Assembly: GCA_014803765.1 (NCBI GenBank)
Contig: JAAVBC010000025.1
Coordinates: 1-39,476, forward strand
Direction: 5' to 3'
From: Bacteroides sp.
GTDB taxonomy: Bacteria; Bacteroidota; Bacteroidia; Bacteroidales; Muribaculaceae
Length of the DNA stretch: 39,476 nucleotides
Below the pieces are notes generated by a model. The model saw only the letters and a list, made by a program, of their open reading frames with translations. It was not told the origin of the DNA and searched no databases. Of this stretch, positions 24,453-32,958 are shown in pieces. Each line of letters begins with the position of its first letter. Position 1 is the first letter of the stretch. Position numbers and translations under genes: made by a program.

Positions 24453-25906
24453 CAATGGAAGAGTTTAAGTTTCAAAGCCTTTGATGCCGCTTTAAATTCG
24501 CTCCATGAGGAGAATCGACGAAGCTGCTTTGCAATGAATCGGGGAGAGAGAAAATAACTCAGATTATTGCGGAAGAGCATTTTCTCCATCTCTTCCGCGC
24601 TGATATTGGGGAGATTAAGGATTGATTCATGCTGCACGTCAGTCGGTCGATATTCATTCCCCTTTATCCAGCCGTTCTGTTTGCAGATTTCATAATATTC
24701 CGTACCCGGGAACGGGGACACGATATTGAACATGACCTGATCCACATCCAGACGCTTCGCTTCTTTCAGAGTATGCCGAATTGTAGCGCGTGTCTCCAAC
24801 GGCGAACTGCCAATCAGCACATTCAGCTTGACCGGCACATTGTATTTCTTAAGCAACGCGATCGATCTGCGGATATCGTCGGGGGTGATCCCTTTCTTGA
24901 TATATTTTAAGATCCCTTCATCGAATGATTCTATTCCAAGATCGACATAGCGGCATCCGCTTTCACCAAGCATTTTGGCTATCGGTTCGGTTATGGCATC
25001 GACACGAGCCTGACACCCCCAGACTATTCCGTGAGGACGCAGGATATCACATATCGCTTTCGTGCGCTCTTCATTCCAGATGAAGTTGTCGTCCATAAAT
25101 CCGATTGCCTTCACTCCCTGAGCTGCGAGCATATCGACCTCTTTCTTTATGCTCTCGATCGAACGGAATCCGATGGTCGGTTTTCTGCCATGATCTTTTC
25201 TGAATTCGATCTCTCGGGCAAAGGTCAGCGAAGAAGGAACGCAATATATACATTTATAAGGACAATTGCGCGACGTAAACATTGTCGTGTAAGGTCCGGT
25301 CTTAAGCTTGGGATTATGATATACACGTCCTTTCAGCAGATCGCGTGCCGGGAATGGGAGGGCATCCAGATTGTCATTGAGCGGTCGGCTCGGGTTATTG
25401 ACAATTTTGCGGGTGTTGTCAAGATAGGTTACTCCGGCTATTCCCTCCGGTTTTTTCCCGGCTGATAGCGCTTCCAGGAGTTCGAGAAGCGTCAGTTCGG
25501 GTTCGCCGCGCACGATGTAGACATGCGGGTCGTCGTTAAGTGCGCGTTTGATGAAATATGTCGCTCCAGGTCCCATCAGCACGATGGGAGTGGCAGGATG
25601 GTATTTCCTTAGTACCGAAATAGCGTGCAGATCGGAATCCAGCGACAGATTGACTGTCCAGATCAGATAGACATCAGATTTATCGGTCTGCAGAAATTTA
25701 TCAAACGCATCTTCGGAAGCTTTACCTGTGCCCGCGAACACAAAATCCTGATAATCCACTTCATGTCCCCCCATATCGCGCAACGCTGCAGCCGCTGTGA
25801 GTTCATAAATGTTTATCATCGGATAGACAACGCGAGTGCAGCCCGCCGAACGCTCGGCAGGCTGCTTATTATCGTAGCACGGAGGCACAAGGAATGTCAA
25901 TTTCAT
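24452..25906 (-). CDS. B12-binding-domain radical SAM protein
   Basis: This 484-residue enzyme has an N-terminal cobalamin-binding-like Rossmann domain (about 1-150; LIWTVNLSLDSD and VLMGPGATYF strands) without the classical DxHxxG lower-ligand motif. The radical SAM core has the CxxxCxxC cluster at Cys215/Cys219/Cys222, followed by GFMDDNFIW and YVDLGIESFDEGILKYI. This is the class that includes BchE-, HpnJ- and tRNA/lipid-modifying methylases and ring-forming enzymes; the reaction cannot be read from sequence. It is translationally coupled to the following GT2, which suggests the modified product is a sugar, lipid or glycan precursor. Confidence 0.88.
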   Translation of the reverse strand: MKLTFLVPPCYDNKQPAERSAGCTRVVYPMINIYELTAAAALRDMGGHEVDYQDFVFAGTGKASEDAFDKFLQTDKSDVYLIWTVNLSLDSDLHAISVLRKYHPATPIVLMGPGATYFIKRALNDDPHVYIVRGEPELTLLELLEALSAGKKPEGIAGVTYLDNTRKIVNNPSRPLNDNLDALPFPARDLLKGRVYHNPKLKTGPYTTMFTSRNCPYKCIYCVPSSLTFAREIEFRKDHGRKPTIGFRSIESIKKEVDMLAAQGVKAIGFMDDNFIWNEERTKAICDILRPHGIVWGCQARVDAITEPIAKMLGESGCRYVDLGIESFDEGILKYIKKGITPDDIRRSIALLKKYNVPVKLNVLIGSSPLETRATIRHTLKEAKRLDVDQVMFNIVSPFPGTEYYEICKQNGWIKGNEYRPTDVQHESILNLPNISAEEMEKMLFRNNLSYFLSPRFIAKQLRRFSSWSEFKAASKALKLKLFH

Positions 25907-25909
25907 CTT

Positions 25910-25950
25910 AAGAGGATCTAAATTTTATATTAAAACGTCTGACTCCTCTT
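25910..25950. terminator. possible hairpin between tpx and the radical SAM gene
   Basis: AAGAGGA (25910-25916) pairs with TCCTCTT (25944-25950) around an A/T-rich loop. It lies in the 76-bp gap between two minus-strand genes and may terminate tpx or sit in the radical SAM leader. Confidence 0.35.
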
Positions 25951-25982
25951 AATATTGTTAATATTGCAATCCGTATCGGACT

Positions 25983-26480
25983 TTATTTCAGCAATTCTTC
26001 GGCTGCTTTGTAGTCCGGCTCATTTGTGATTTCTTCTACGAACTGGCTCCCTTTTACCTTTCCGTCTTTACCAATCACTACAATCGCACGTGCATAAAGT
26101 CCCTTTAATGGTCCTTCTTCTATCTCAACGCCGTAATCCTTACCGAAAGTGGAGCGGAAACCGGAGGCTGTCTTTACATTCTCAATGCCGTTGACTGTGC
26201 AGAATCGTGCGGCTGCAAAGGGAAGATCCTGAGAAACACACAACACTACTGTGTCGGGATAATTTACTGCATCCTGATTGAAACGGCGGACGGAGGCGGC
26301 ACAAACATCTGTGTCAAGACTCGGGAAAATATTAAGCACAACCTGCTTCCCTTTCAGCGAATCGAGTGTGATTTCTGAAAGATCCTGAGCGGTCAATGAG
26401 AATGCAGGCGCTTCGCTACCTGTCGCGGGGAGTTCTCCGCATGTCTGTACGGGATTACCCATGAATTTTAATTCTGCCAT
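25983..26480 (-). CDS. tpx: thiol peroxidase (Tpx-type atypical 2-Cys peroxiredoxin)
   Basis: This 165-residue cytosolic peroxidase matches E. coli Tpx in length and layout. The peroxidatic Cys60 is in FPSLDTDVCAASVRRF and the resolving Cys94 in ARFCTVNGIENV. It removes H2O2 and organic hydroperoxides using thioredoxin. It complements the AhpCF pair elsewhere in the window. Its upstream region is shared, divergently, with a small-RNA candidate on the plus strand. Confidence 0.96.
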   Translation of the reverse strand: MAELKFMGNPVQTCGELPATGSEAPAFSLTAQDLSEITLDSLKGKQVVLNIFPSLDTDVCAASVRRFNQDAVNYPDTVVLCVSQDLPFAAARFCTVNGIENVKTASGFRSTFGKDYGVEIEEGPLKGLYARAIVVIGKDGKVKGSQFVEEITNEPDYKAAEELLK

Positions 26481-26621
26481 AATAATATTAATATTTTCTT
26501 TTATGTTCTTCTTAATTTTATATTTCTACATTTACTACAACTTAGTGTTGCGTTATGTTTATATTAAGAAGAAATACTTATCACCTTCTTTGTTAATATT
26601 TGTTAAATTCAAAAGAAAAAT

Positions 26622-26663
26622 ATGTTATACAACATCTTTTTTGAAAAGATTTATATATATTTG
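26622..26663 (+). promoter_or_regulatory. palindrome plus Bacteroidetes -7 element of the small-RNA candidate, copy 1
   Basis: ATGTTATACAACAT (26622-26635) is a near-perfect palindrome that ends at the -33 position. It is followed after 20 bp by TATATTTG (26656-26663), an exact TAnnTTTG. The same pair of elements occurs ahead of copy 2. A TTAATATTTGTTAAA motif (about 26594-26608) is also conserved upstream. Confidence 0.65.
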
Positions 26664-26665
26664 CA

Positions 26666-26738
26666 GTGAGTTTTTCATGGTATTAGATTTTAAGGTTAAC
26701 AGGAGATTGATTGTCGGGATGACAATCAATTTTTTTTG
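26666..26738 (+). ncRNA. candidate small RNA, copy 1 (two-copy family in this window)
   Basis: A ~72-nt transcript is predicted from the promoter above. It starts GTGAGTTTTTCATGGTATTA and carries the core AAGGTTAACAGGAGATTG. It ends in a rho-independent terminator: ATTGATTGTC (26706-26715), a 5-nt loop, GACAATCAAT (26721-26730), and eight T. A second copy on the other strand at 39050-39120 differs at about four positions. One change converts an A-U to a G-U pair in the terminator stem, and a one-base insertion destroys the only ORF. That pattern fits RNA, not protein. It lies between divergent tpx and the convergent protease gene. Function and targets are unknown. Confidence 0.75.
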
Positions 26739-26767
26739 TCCTTACCCGAACACCCCTTCCTGTAAGA

Positions 26768-26815
26768 AATCAAGTGACCCCAAAGTTGCGCGTTCAACTT
26801 TGGGGTCACTTGATT
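26768..26815. terminator. perfect 20-bp hairpin, terminator of the S8 protease gene
   Basis: The arms 26768-26787 (starting AATCAAGTGACCCC) and 26796-26815 are exact reverse complements with an 8-nt loop (GCGCGTTC). It lies 29 bp after the protease stop codon on the minus strand. A T-rich stretch follows on both sides. Confidence 0.85.
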
Positions 26816-26844
26816 ATATTTATGTCCGTTTTTAAGGTTTGGGC

Positions 26845-29184
26845 TTATCTGACATACTTGAGTGTAATCGGGCGCTCCGAGGAAGATTCGACTACGATTA
26901 TGGACACGCCGGCGGGGATTGCTTCGGAGGGTATGGATTTGTAGGTATCTCTTAACGTTCCGAAGTCTCGGGAAAGTTTGCCATCAACTGCGAACACTTT
27001 GACCGAAATCTCTTTTGCATCCGGATTACTGATGACTATCCCATCTCTTCCTGCCCGGACAAGGTAGGATCTTTCGCCATTGGTAATGCTTTCTACCGAT
27101 GTCGGCATTTCGCTTATGAGCGACATTATCCCTTCTGTAGGATTAAGAAAACCCCTGCCGTTTCTCGGATTCTCGCTGAGGGGATGATTCTCCGCGTCGT
27201 TGGTCTTTGCAATTAGATTGAGAGCCTCATTAGTCGTAAGATCCGGCTTGATCTGGGAATAAAGAGCCATCACACCGGCAACATAAGGACATGCCATCGA
27301 CGTTCCGCCGTAGGGTCCCCAATAGTAAAGTTGTTCTCCTCCCTCCTCATCTTGCAGGCTGAGAGCCTCTCCTGTAGATGATGAATTATCGGAGGAGTAC
27401 TGAGCGGTAGTGCTATAGTTTGTGATTCCCTGTGCGTTATATTTTTCAATATAAGCTCCGGAAAGACTGGATATTATAGGAATGCCGGGAGCAACAGTAT
27501 GAGGAAGCACTCTGCCGTCGAGCAGCGTTGCGCACCCTGAATCTGCCATTACTTTATCAATCTCACCGCCCGACCATGCGCCTCCGTTGAGGACACTGAC
27601 GGGAGCTCTGCCGGTGTACATTCCGACTGTCAATACATTGTATCCGGTAGCAAGGTCGCTTATGGAGAAAGTCTTGTCGGGATTAAAGGGGTTACCAGAC
27701 ACTCTCTCAAAGCGGCTGTAGGAACAATCGGCAAAAGCATCAATACGCTGTCCTGGTGTACCGTAACACATCGCTCCGATGCGATAGTGTGCCCAGCCGT
27801 TAGTATCCTGTGCCCAACGCTCGGTAGCGGTCTGATAGAAAATCTGAACACGGAATCTGCCGTTCTCCTCATCTATCTCCCCGTATGCCTGAATCTCTCC
27901 CTGCATACACTCCGCGAATTTCTCCGAGTATATATACCCCGGCTCATCCTGTTTTGTTGAATCGGAAGTGAGGATATACGTATCGCGCTCGCTGAAGTTT
28001 AGTTTAGGAGTGGAGTAGGCAAAGTTCTGACCTGTGCTTCCATCCTCTCTCATATATAAAGCGACTTCAAAGGGGAGTGAAGTGTCGGAGTAGACATCCG
28101 TGATGCCATACATATTGAAATGCATCCAGTCCGAGGAGGCGAATTGCATCTGGAGAGACTTTTTGGAAGTAGTCAGTTTTCCGCCTACATGACCGTATAT
28201 ATCCCCTTCGTTGCCCGCCGCTATGCATATAATCGCATCCTCGGCACATAAGTCGAGATATTGATTAAACAGGGAAGTGCCGTCGTGAGCCCCTGTATAA
28301 TTCCCGAGAGATATGTTTATGACAGCAGGTTTACCGACCTCTTTGGCGTAGGCTATTATATCTTCAATTCCTGCAAGGATTCCGACATCAGTGAGACGCG
28401 ATGTGGCTGCTACAATGTCAGCCCCGGGAGCAATCCCGTAGTAATCATTTCCTTTGTAGCCTCCGGTCATGATTCCGGCTACATGAGTAGCATGAAAGTT
28501 GTCTTCGTCATCAGTGTGCCATGCAAGTATTTCATCCGGAGTGGATAATACTTCTTTTCTCCCTTCATTCTCGATATAATTGAACACGCGCTTAATACGC
28601 AGTTCTTTTCCATCCGATGAACGGAAATTAATATGGCGGGCATCAAAACCGATATCGGAAAAACCGACCACTACCCCGGTGCCATCGAGTTCAGGGAAGA
28701 ATTTTGTCACATCAGCGGACTTTATACACTCTTCCAACCCATATTTTCCGCGACTGATATCCATTGCCGGAGTATTCGGACTCGCATTGCGCTGACGCAC
28801 ATATTCCCGGTTAAGGCGACGCTTTAGATCGGAAAGCGCTCGCATTCTCTTATTGGAGCCTGCTGATACACCCTTTGAACCTGCTGATTTATCTGCAAGC
28901 GAAGGGAGTTCGTCGACCACCTTCTGCATATCTATATCCGAGGGATACAGAGTCAGACATATATCATTGCGATGATTTAAAACTTTTACTCCATGCGCTT
29001 CAAGATATGCAATATCCGCATCAACATCTTCACCGACGCGCAGTATCAGATCATAATACGTCAGTTCCTCGTCGGCTCCGTCAGCAGCAGAATCCGATGC
29101 TCCTGAATCAGAAGCATAGAGGCTGCCGGGGATTGAGAAGAATAAGGATATGCAAGTTATAAAAGTAAGTAATCGAGATGTCAT
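26845..29184 (-). CDS. secreted subtilisin-like S8 family serine peptidase
   Basis: This 779-residue exported protease has a signal peptide (about 1-24). An acidic linker and a propeptide-like region (about 40-135) precede the S8 domain. The triad is visible: Asp177 in GFSDIGFD, His231 in HATHVAGI and Ser629 in GGTSMACPYVAG, with the oxyanion Asn in CIAAGNEGD. An insertion of roughly 250 residues between the oxyanion and Ser blocks may form a jelly-roll-like lid, as in Bacteroidetes S8 proteases. The C-terminal ~75 residues form a beta-rich tail (VKVFAVDGKLSRDFG) resembling type IX sorting domains. It is likely surface-exposed or secreted for protein degradation. Confidence 0.92.
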   Translation of the reverse strand: MTSRLLTFITCISLFFSIPGSLYASDSGASDSAADGADEELTYYDLILRVGEDVDADIAYLEAHGVKVLNHRNDICLTLYPSDIDMQKVVDELPSLADKSAGSKGVSAGSNKRMRALSDLKRRLNREYVRQRNASPNTPAMDISRGKYGLEECIKSADVTKFFPELDGTGVVVGFSDIGFDARHINFRSSDGKELRIKRVFNYIENEGRKEVLSTPDEILAWHTDDEDNFHATHVAGIMTGGYKGNDYYGIAPGADIVAATSRLTDVGILAGIEDIIAYAKEVGKPAVINISLGNYTGAHDGTSLFNQYLDLCAEDAIICIAAGNEGDIYGHVGGKLTTSKKSLQMQFASSDWMHFNMYGITDVYSDTSLPFEVALYMREDGSTGQNFAYSTPKLNFSERDTYILTSDSTKQDEPGYIYSEKFAECMQGEIQAYGEIDEENGRFRVQIFYQTATERWAQDTNGWAHYRIGAMCYGTPGQRIDAFADCSYSRFERVSGNPFNPDKTFSISDLATGYNVLTVGMYTGRAPVSVLNGGAWSGGEIDKVMADSGCATLLDGRVLPHTVAPGIPIISSLSGAYIEKYNAQGITNYSTTAQYSSDNSSSTGEALSLQDEEGGEQLYYWGPYGGTSMACPYVAGVMALYSQIKPDLTTNEALNLIAKTNDAENHPLSENPRNGRGFLNPTEGIMSLISEMPTSVESITNGERSYLVRAGRDGIVISNPDAKEISVKVFAVDGKLSRDFGTLRDTYKSIPSEAIPAGVSIIVVESSSERPITLKYVR

Positions 29185-29311
29185 GAAAATGAATGATGTT
29201 ATGAAAGTAACGAAATTTAAACGATATTATGAAAGTAATTAAGCTCTGTTACTCTATATTAAACTGAAATCAGGCGCCTTTATTGTCCTGACTCTTTCCC
29301 CGTCGGCATCT

Positions 29312-31471
29312 CTATCCGCTGATAATATCAAGAAGTTCGCTCCCGTATGTGTTTGCCTTCTTGCTTGACACTCCCTTAATCGCAATGAGTTCCTGCATAT
29401 TTGCAGGACGCGCATTGGAAATAGCAATTAGAGTTTTATTGGGGAACACCATGTAGGCAGGCATACTCCCTGCCGTTGTCTTTCTCCATTCCATCAGTCT
29501 GCTATATAATTCCGGATCGAGAATATCATCCGTAAGAGCAGCGGATGCCTCGGGCTTCTCACCTTTTTTCTCTTTTTGCGATTGGCGCAATCTCGGCAGG
29601 CGTACACTCCCCTCCGAATCGAGTTCGAGTATCTTGCGGGATTTGGTCGTAAGATACAATTCCGGGGCAAACTCTTTCGCTTTAAAGGCATCCATCAGCG
29701 CTATCCTCAGTGCGAGAGCGGAGGATAATTCCTCTTGTGAGTTACGCAATCGCTTCAGCAATGCCTTGTTGTCAATACCTAACGGAGTGGCATCGACGAT
29801 CATTTTCAGATTCTTAAGTTCTTCAGAGAAATACCGACATCCTCCCGCAATCTTTGAATCGAATTTCGGTTTGAATTCTTCATCCTGCCTATAGGGCGCG
29901 GATGAGGATAAGAACTGCATCAGACGATTGGAAACTTTCTCCACTTTCTCGTTGAAATCCGATCGGACATCGTAGACTTTTGAGACAAAAGTCGGATAGA
30001 CCGACGGGAGAATCGAGGTCGCTGCCCTATACCATGAATCTATCAGATTGCTCAACTCCATCATATCGAATAGTTCGTAGAGTAACTGATTGAAATAGGC
30101 ATTTCTGAATCCTTCGAGTTCTCCGGAATCTCCCTTCATTCGAGGATGGCAATTAATGAAGGTGTTGACATTGGAATCAGTAAAGATAGAGGTTGCGGAT
30201 AAGGGGGAGTCGAGATAAAGTCCGTCAAGGGAGCGGCATCTTGAGAGTGCCACATAGGTCTGTCCGGGAGCAAAACTATGGGCGGCATCGACTATGGCTT
30301 TGTCGAAAGTCAGCCCCTGACTCTTATGAATTGTGATCGCCCAGGCAAGACGCAATGGTATTTGAGAAAAGGTGCCTTCGGTAATCTCGACGATATTTCC
30401 CTCTTCATTTAATGCATAGCGAGTGTTCTCCCAATCTACCCTCTCGACTTTTATGGGCGCCGAGGGTTGGGAAATAGGAATCACGACAACGTACGCCTCC
30501 GCGAGCTCTGCAACTTCTCCGATAAGTCCGTTATAATAGAGATGTGAACCGGACGGATCATTCTTCACAAACATTACCTGCGCTCCTACTTTAAGCTCCA
30601 GTCGAGTATCGGCAGGATAGGAAGTCTCGGGGAAATTCCCGGTCACACGCGCTTCATATATTATCGGGGACTCCGACAACTCTGCAAGCCGCTTCTCATT
30701 GATTGCGTTTGCACGATAATTATGACTTGTCAGGCGGATCACTCCCTCTTCTTTCGCCGGGAAAATCTCTCGGTCAGCTCTGCTGTTAAGCAATCTGAGA
30801 GTTTCGGCATCTGCGATGTTATCGCGGATCTTATTCAGAATGTCGAGAAATACGGGATCACTCTGCCGGAACACCTTTGTGAGTTCCAGCATCATAAATC
30901 CTGCCTTTTTCAAGGCATGGCTCTCAAAGAAATATGGCGATGGATAATGATCGCCGAGCAGTTCCCATTCCTGATCATTCACGACGGGGGCAAGCTGACG
31001 TAAATCCCCGATCAGGAGTAGTTGCACTCCACCGAATGGACGGGAAGAGTGTCGCAGTCGCCTCAATGTTTCATCGACTGCATCCAACACATCGGGACGC
31101 ACCATTGAGATTTCATCTATAATCAGCAGGTCGAGTGTGCGGATAAGCCGCTTCTTGCGCGACGACATTCGATGAATACTCTCTTCTTTTGAACTGTAAC
31201 CGACCCCCGGGATAAAGGGTCCGAAGGATAATTGGAAGAAGGAATGAAGAGTGCTGCCGCCGGCATTGATTGCGGCGACACCCGTCGGAGCGAGGATAAC
31301 ATGGCGCTTACCGGTAGTGGCACTCAGATTACGAAGGAATGTGGTCTTTCCGGTGCCGGCTTTTCCGGTCAGAAAAAGATTGACTCCGGTGGATTCCACC
31401 ATTGAAGATGCCATTTGCAGGATGGGTTCCTCCTCTGCTTCTGTATTGCGGGTCGATTGATGTTCGTTCAT
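29312..31471 (-). CDS. Pif1/Dda-like superfamily 1 DNA helicase with C-terminal HRDC domain
   Basis: The 719-residue ATPase has Walker A LTGKAGTGKTT (about 34-44) and Walker B LLIIDEISM near 113-121. Later motifs are GDLRQLAPVV (motif III), LTKVFRQSDPVFLDIL and the C-terminal AITIHKSQGLTFDKAIVDA motif V/VI region (FAPGQTYVALSRCRSLDGLYL). The last ~70 residues form an HRDC nucleic-acid-binding domain (LYSRLMEWRKTTAGSMPAYMVFPN). Pif1-type helicases unwind G-quadruplexes, R-loops and stalled forks, moving 5'-3'. Bacteroidetes genomes commonly encode this Pif1-HRDC form. Its start is 69 bp from the lipoprotein gene stop, with a terminator between. Confidence 0.92.
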   Translation of the reverse strand: MNEHQSTRNTEAEEEPILQMASSMVESTGVNLFLTGKAGTGKTTFLRNLSATTGKRHVILAPTGVAAINAGGSTLHSFFQLSFGPFIPGVGYSSKEESIHRMSSRKKRLIRTLDLLIIDEISMVRPDVLDAVDETLRRLRHSSRPFGGVQLLLIGDLRQLAPVVNDQEWELLGDHYPSPYFFESHALKKAGFMMLELTKVFRQSDPVFLDILNKIRDNIADAETLRLLNSRADREIFPAKEEGVIRLTSHNYRANAINEKRLAELSESPIIYEARVTGNFPETSYPADTRLELKVGAQVMFVKNDPSGSHLYYNGLIGEVAELAEAYVVVIPISQPSAPIKVERVDWENTRYALNEEGNIVEITEGTFSQIPLRLAWAITIHKSQGLTFDKAIVDAAHSFAPGQTYVALSRCRSLDGLYLDSPLSATSIFTDSNVNTFINCHPRMKGDSGELEGFRNAYFNQLLYELFDMMELSNLIDSWYRAATSILPSVYPTFVSKVYDVRSDFNEKVEKVSNRLMQFLSSSAPYRQDEEFKPKFDSKIAGGCRYFSEELKNLKMIVDATPLGIDNKALLKRLRNSQEELSSALALRIALMDAFKAKEFAPELYLTTKSRKILELDSEGSVRLPRLRQSQKEKKGEKPEASAALTDDILDPELYSRLMEWRKTTAGSMPAYMVFPNKTLIAISNARPANMQELIAIKGVSSKKANTYGSELLDIISG

Positions 31472-31485
31472 AATTCAGTATATAG

Positions 31486-31518
31486 AAAGGACGCACACAA
31501 TTGGAGTGCGCGTCCTTT
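31486..31518 (-). terminator. terminator of the BspA-like lipoprotein gene
   Basis: AAAGGACGC (31486-31494) pairs with GCGTCCTTT (31510-31518), with a small inner stem. It lies 21 bp after the minus-strand lipoprotein stop and just upstream of the helicase start. Confidence 0.75.
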
Positions 31519-31539
31519 AATTTAAAAGAAGTCGGGTTC

Positions 31540-32595
31540 TTATTTGAAGCTTACTTCCTCGATATCTTTAAAGAGGGAGAACGCAGCATGGTTGGTATAC
31601 TGGCTCATCGCCTGATTATAGTTGGCGAGATCCTCCTCGTATTGTTCTTCAAGGCGTTCATATTCTTCCCATTCTTCATCGGAAGCATCGGGAGATACCA
31701 TCGGGGGCGCTACGGGCTTCACAAGGTCGGGCTTCTCGAATGTGTAAGCTGCCTTGCTCCCGGCAGGGATTCTCAACACTCCGTTGTAGGCATAATATCC
31801 GAAGGAATCATTATAAGCCGTCGGAGCCTCTTCGGAAAGGATATTCACAAGCATGAGTTTATCCATATTCACGAGGGCTTCGTGACCGATAACCTTTACA
31901 GAGGCGGGAATGGTCACGGCGTCAAAGCGTGTGCCGAAAAGCGCACGATCCTGAACTTCAGCAGTGCCGTCGGCTACTGTGAAATGTCCGTCCTTACCGA
32001 GGGGGACAGCTACGAGTGCCGAGAGATCGGATGTATAGATATTTCCATCCACCGACACATAGCCGGGATATGTCGATTCGAGTTCGATCTTTGTGACATA
32101 GTTCAGTTTTGACACCTGAGTGCGAATATAATCAGATGTTGCATTGACCAGAGCCGCATTGAGCACCATATAGTGTACATCACCGCAGATTGTCAGGGTC
32201 TGCACGTTCTCAGGCGCAGCGTCTACAACCAAGTCAAGACCTACAACGGGAATCTGAGTCAATTCTCCATTCATCGTAGCTGTAAGATAAGGAGGAATAA
32301 TGACATTGGAACATGTGCCACCGATTTTACGGACAAAAGCTGATGTGTTGGGAAGATCTGTCTTTATTTCGTAGACAATCTCCTGATTGTTGTCGTAGGT
32401 GAAGTTGTAGCATGCAGAACCGAGGGCTGCTACGCTCTCATAATCAGCATTCTGCACAGGGAGATTGATTGTCACCTGATCTACAACTGCCGGAACTGAC
32501 ACTACAGGATAGTTCGGAAACTGAGGTTCGTCTTTGTCGGAGCAGGCTGCCATAAAAGCCAGCGCCAATACAGGAAGAATCGCTATTTTTTTCAT
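31540..32595 (-). CDS. surface lipoprotein with BspA-like leucine-rich region
   Basis: The 351-residue product has a lipoprotein signal (LALAFMAAC, lipid Cys18) followed by Ser-Asp-Lys-Asp, an acidic +2 region typical of Bacteroidetes surface export. The middle (about 190-270) shows LRR_5/BspA-type repeats such as VDGNIYTSDLSALVAVP and ALFGTRFDAVTIPASVKVIG, then LRIPAGSKAAYTF. A charged coiled segment (about 305-335, DEEWEEYERLEEQYEEDLANY) precedes the end. BspA-like proteins mediate adhesion or glycan contact; the exact ligand is unknown. The leader may be ~170 nt, with a TAnnTTTG -7 element at 32771-32778. Confidence 0.78.
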   Translation of the reverse strand: MKKIAILPVLALAFMAACSDKDEPQFPNYPVVSVPAVVDQVTINLPVQNADYESVAALGSACYNFTYDNNQEIVYEIKTDLPNTSAFVRKIGGTCSNVIIPPYLTATMNGELTQIPVVGLDLVVDAAPENVQTLTICGDVHYMVLNAALVNATSDYIRTQVSKLNYVTKIELESTYPGYVSVDGNIYTSDLSALVAVPLGKDGHFTVADGTAEVQDRALFGTRFDAVTIPASVKVIGHEALVNMDKLMLVNILSEEAPTAYNDSFGYYAYNGVLRIPAGSKAAYTFEKPDLVKPVAPPMVSPDASDEEWEEYERLEEQYEEDLANYNQAMSQYTNHAAFSLFKDIEEVSFK

Positions 32596-32958
32596 TTTAA
32601 ATATGATTACTGTTATCCGGTTAATATTGGTAGATAAATCATTTCAGACTCATTAATAATGTGGCTTGCCCTTGTCATTTAAGCGAACTACCCACTTTAT
32701 TAATAACCTGTGTGTGGACCAACACAATTTCCGCGTGGCGTTCATAGCCCCTTTGGAAGAAGTGCATTTGCAAATTTAAACATTTTTTTGAAATCCCGAC
32801 TACAATCCTATGATTTTTTTATTATTTTTCTCTCCCTCTCCGTAATTTCCCCTTTGATTTTAAATTTTATCCCTCCTCTAATACTTTAAGAGTGCTTGAT
32901 ACGTTGATTTATTGGAGCTTTGTTTTTCTCCGATTTCTATCATTCCGACATCCATGTT
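32596..32958. other. 363-bp divergent gap between two lipoprotein genes
   Basis: A/T-rich with no convincing ORF. On the minus strand TAAATTTG (32778-32771) fits a -7 element for the BspA-like gene, implying a leader of about 170 nt. No clear promoter pair was found for the plus-strand PorE-like gene. The frame of that gene opens at 32920, but the lipoprotein signal begins at 32959. Confidence 0.5.

Larger units (their letters stand above)
26481..26844. other. 364-bp gap: small-RNA candidate plus a long terminator, no protein gene
   Basis: It contains the tpx leader, a conserved regulatory palindrome, a ~72-nt terminator-ended RNA candidate and, further right, a perfect 20-bp hairpin serving the protease gene. 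A plus-strand reading frame from 26461 runs through all of these and is rejected as coding. Confidence 0.75.

Noticed and set aside
26461..26835. Plus-strand reading frame of 124 codons across the tpx upstream region
   Set aside because: It overlaps the tpx start, runs through a promoter, the small-RNA terminator and a second hairpin, and the second copy of the same DNA has a frameshift and stop. Its composition is not protein-like.
31501..32112. 203-codon plus-strand frame opposite the BspA-like lipoprotein
   Set aside because: Antisense to a gene with a clean lipobox and terminator; no family resemblance.
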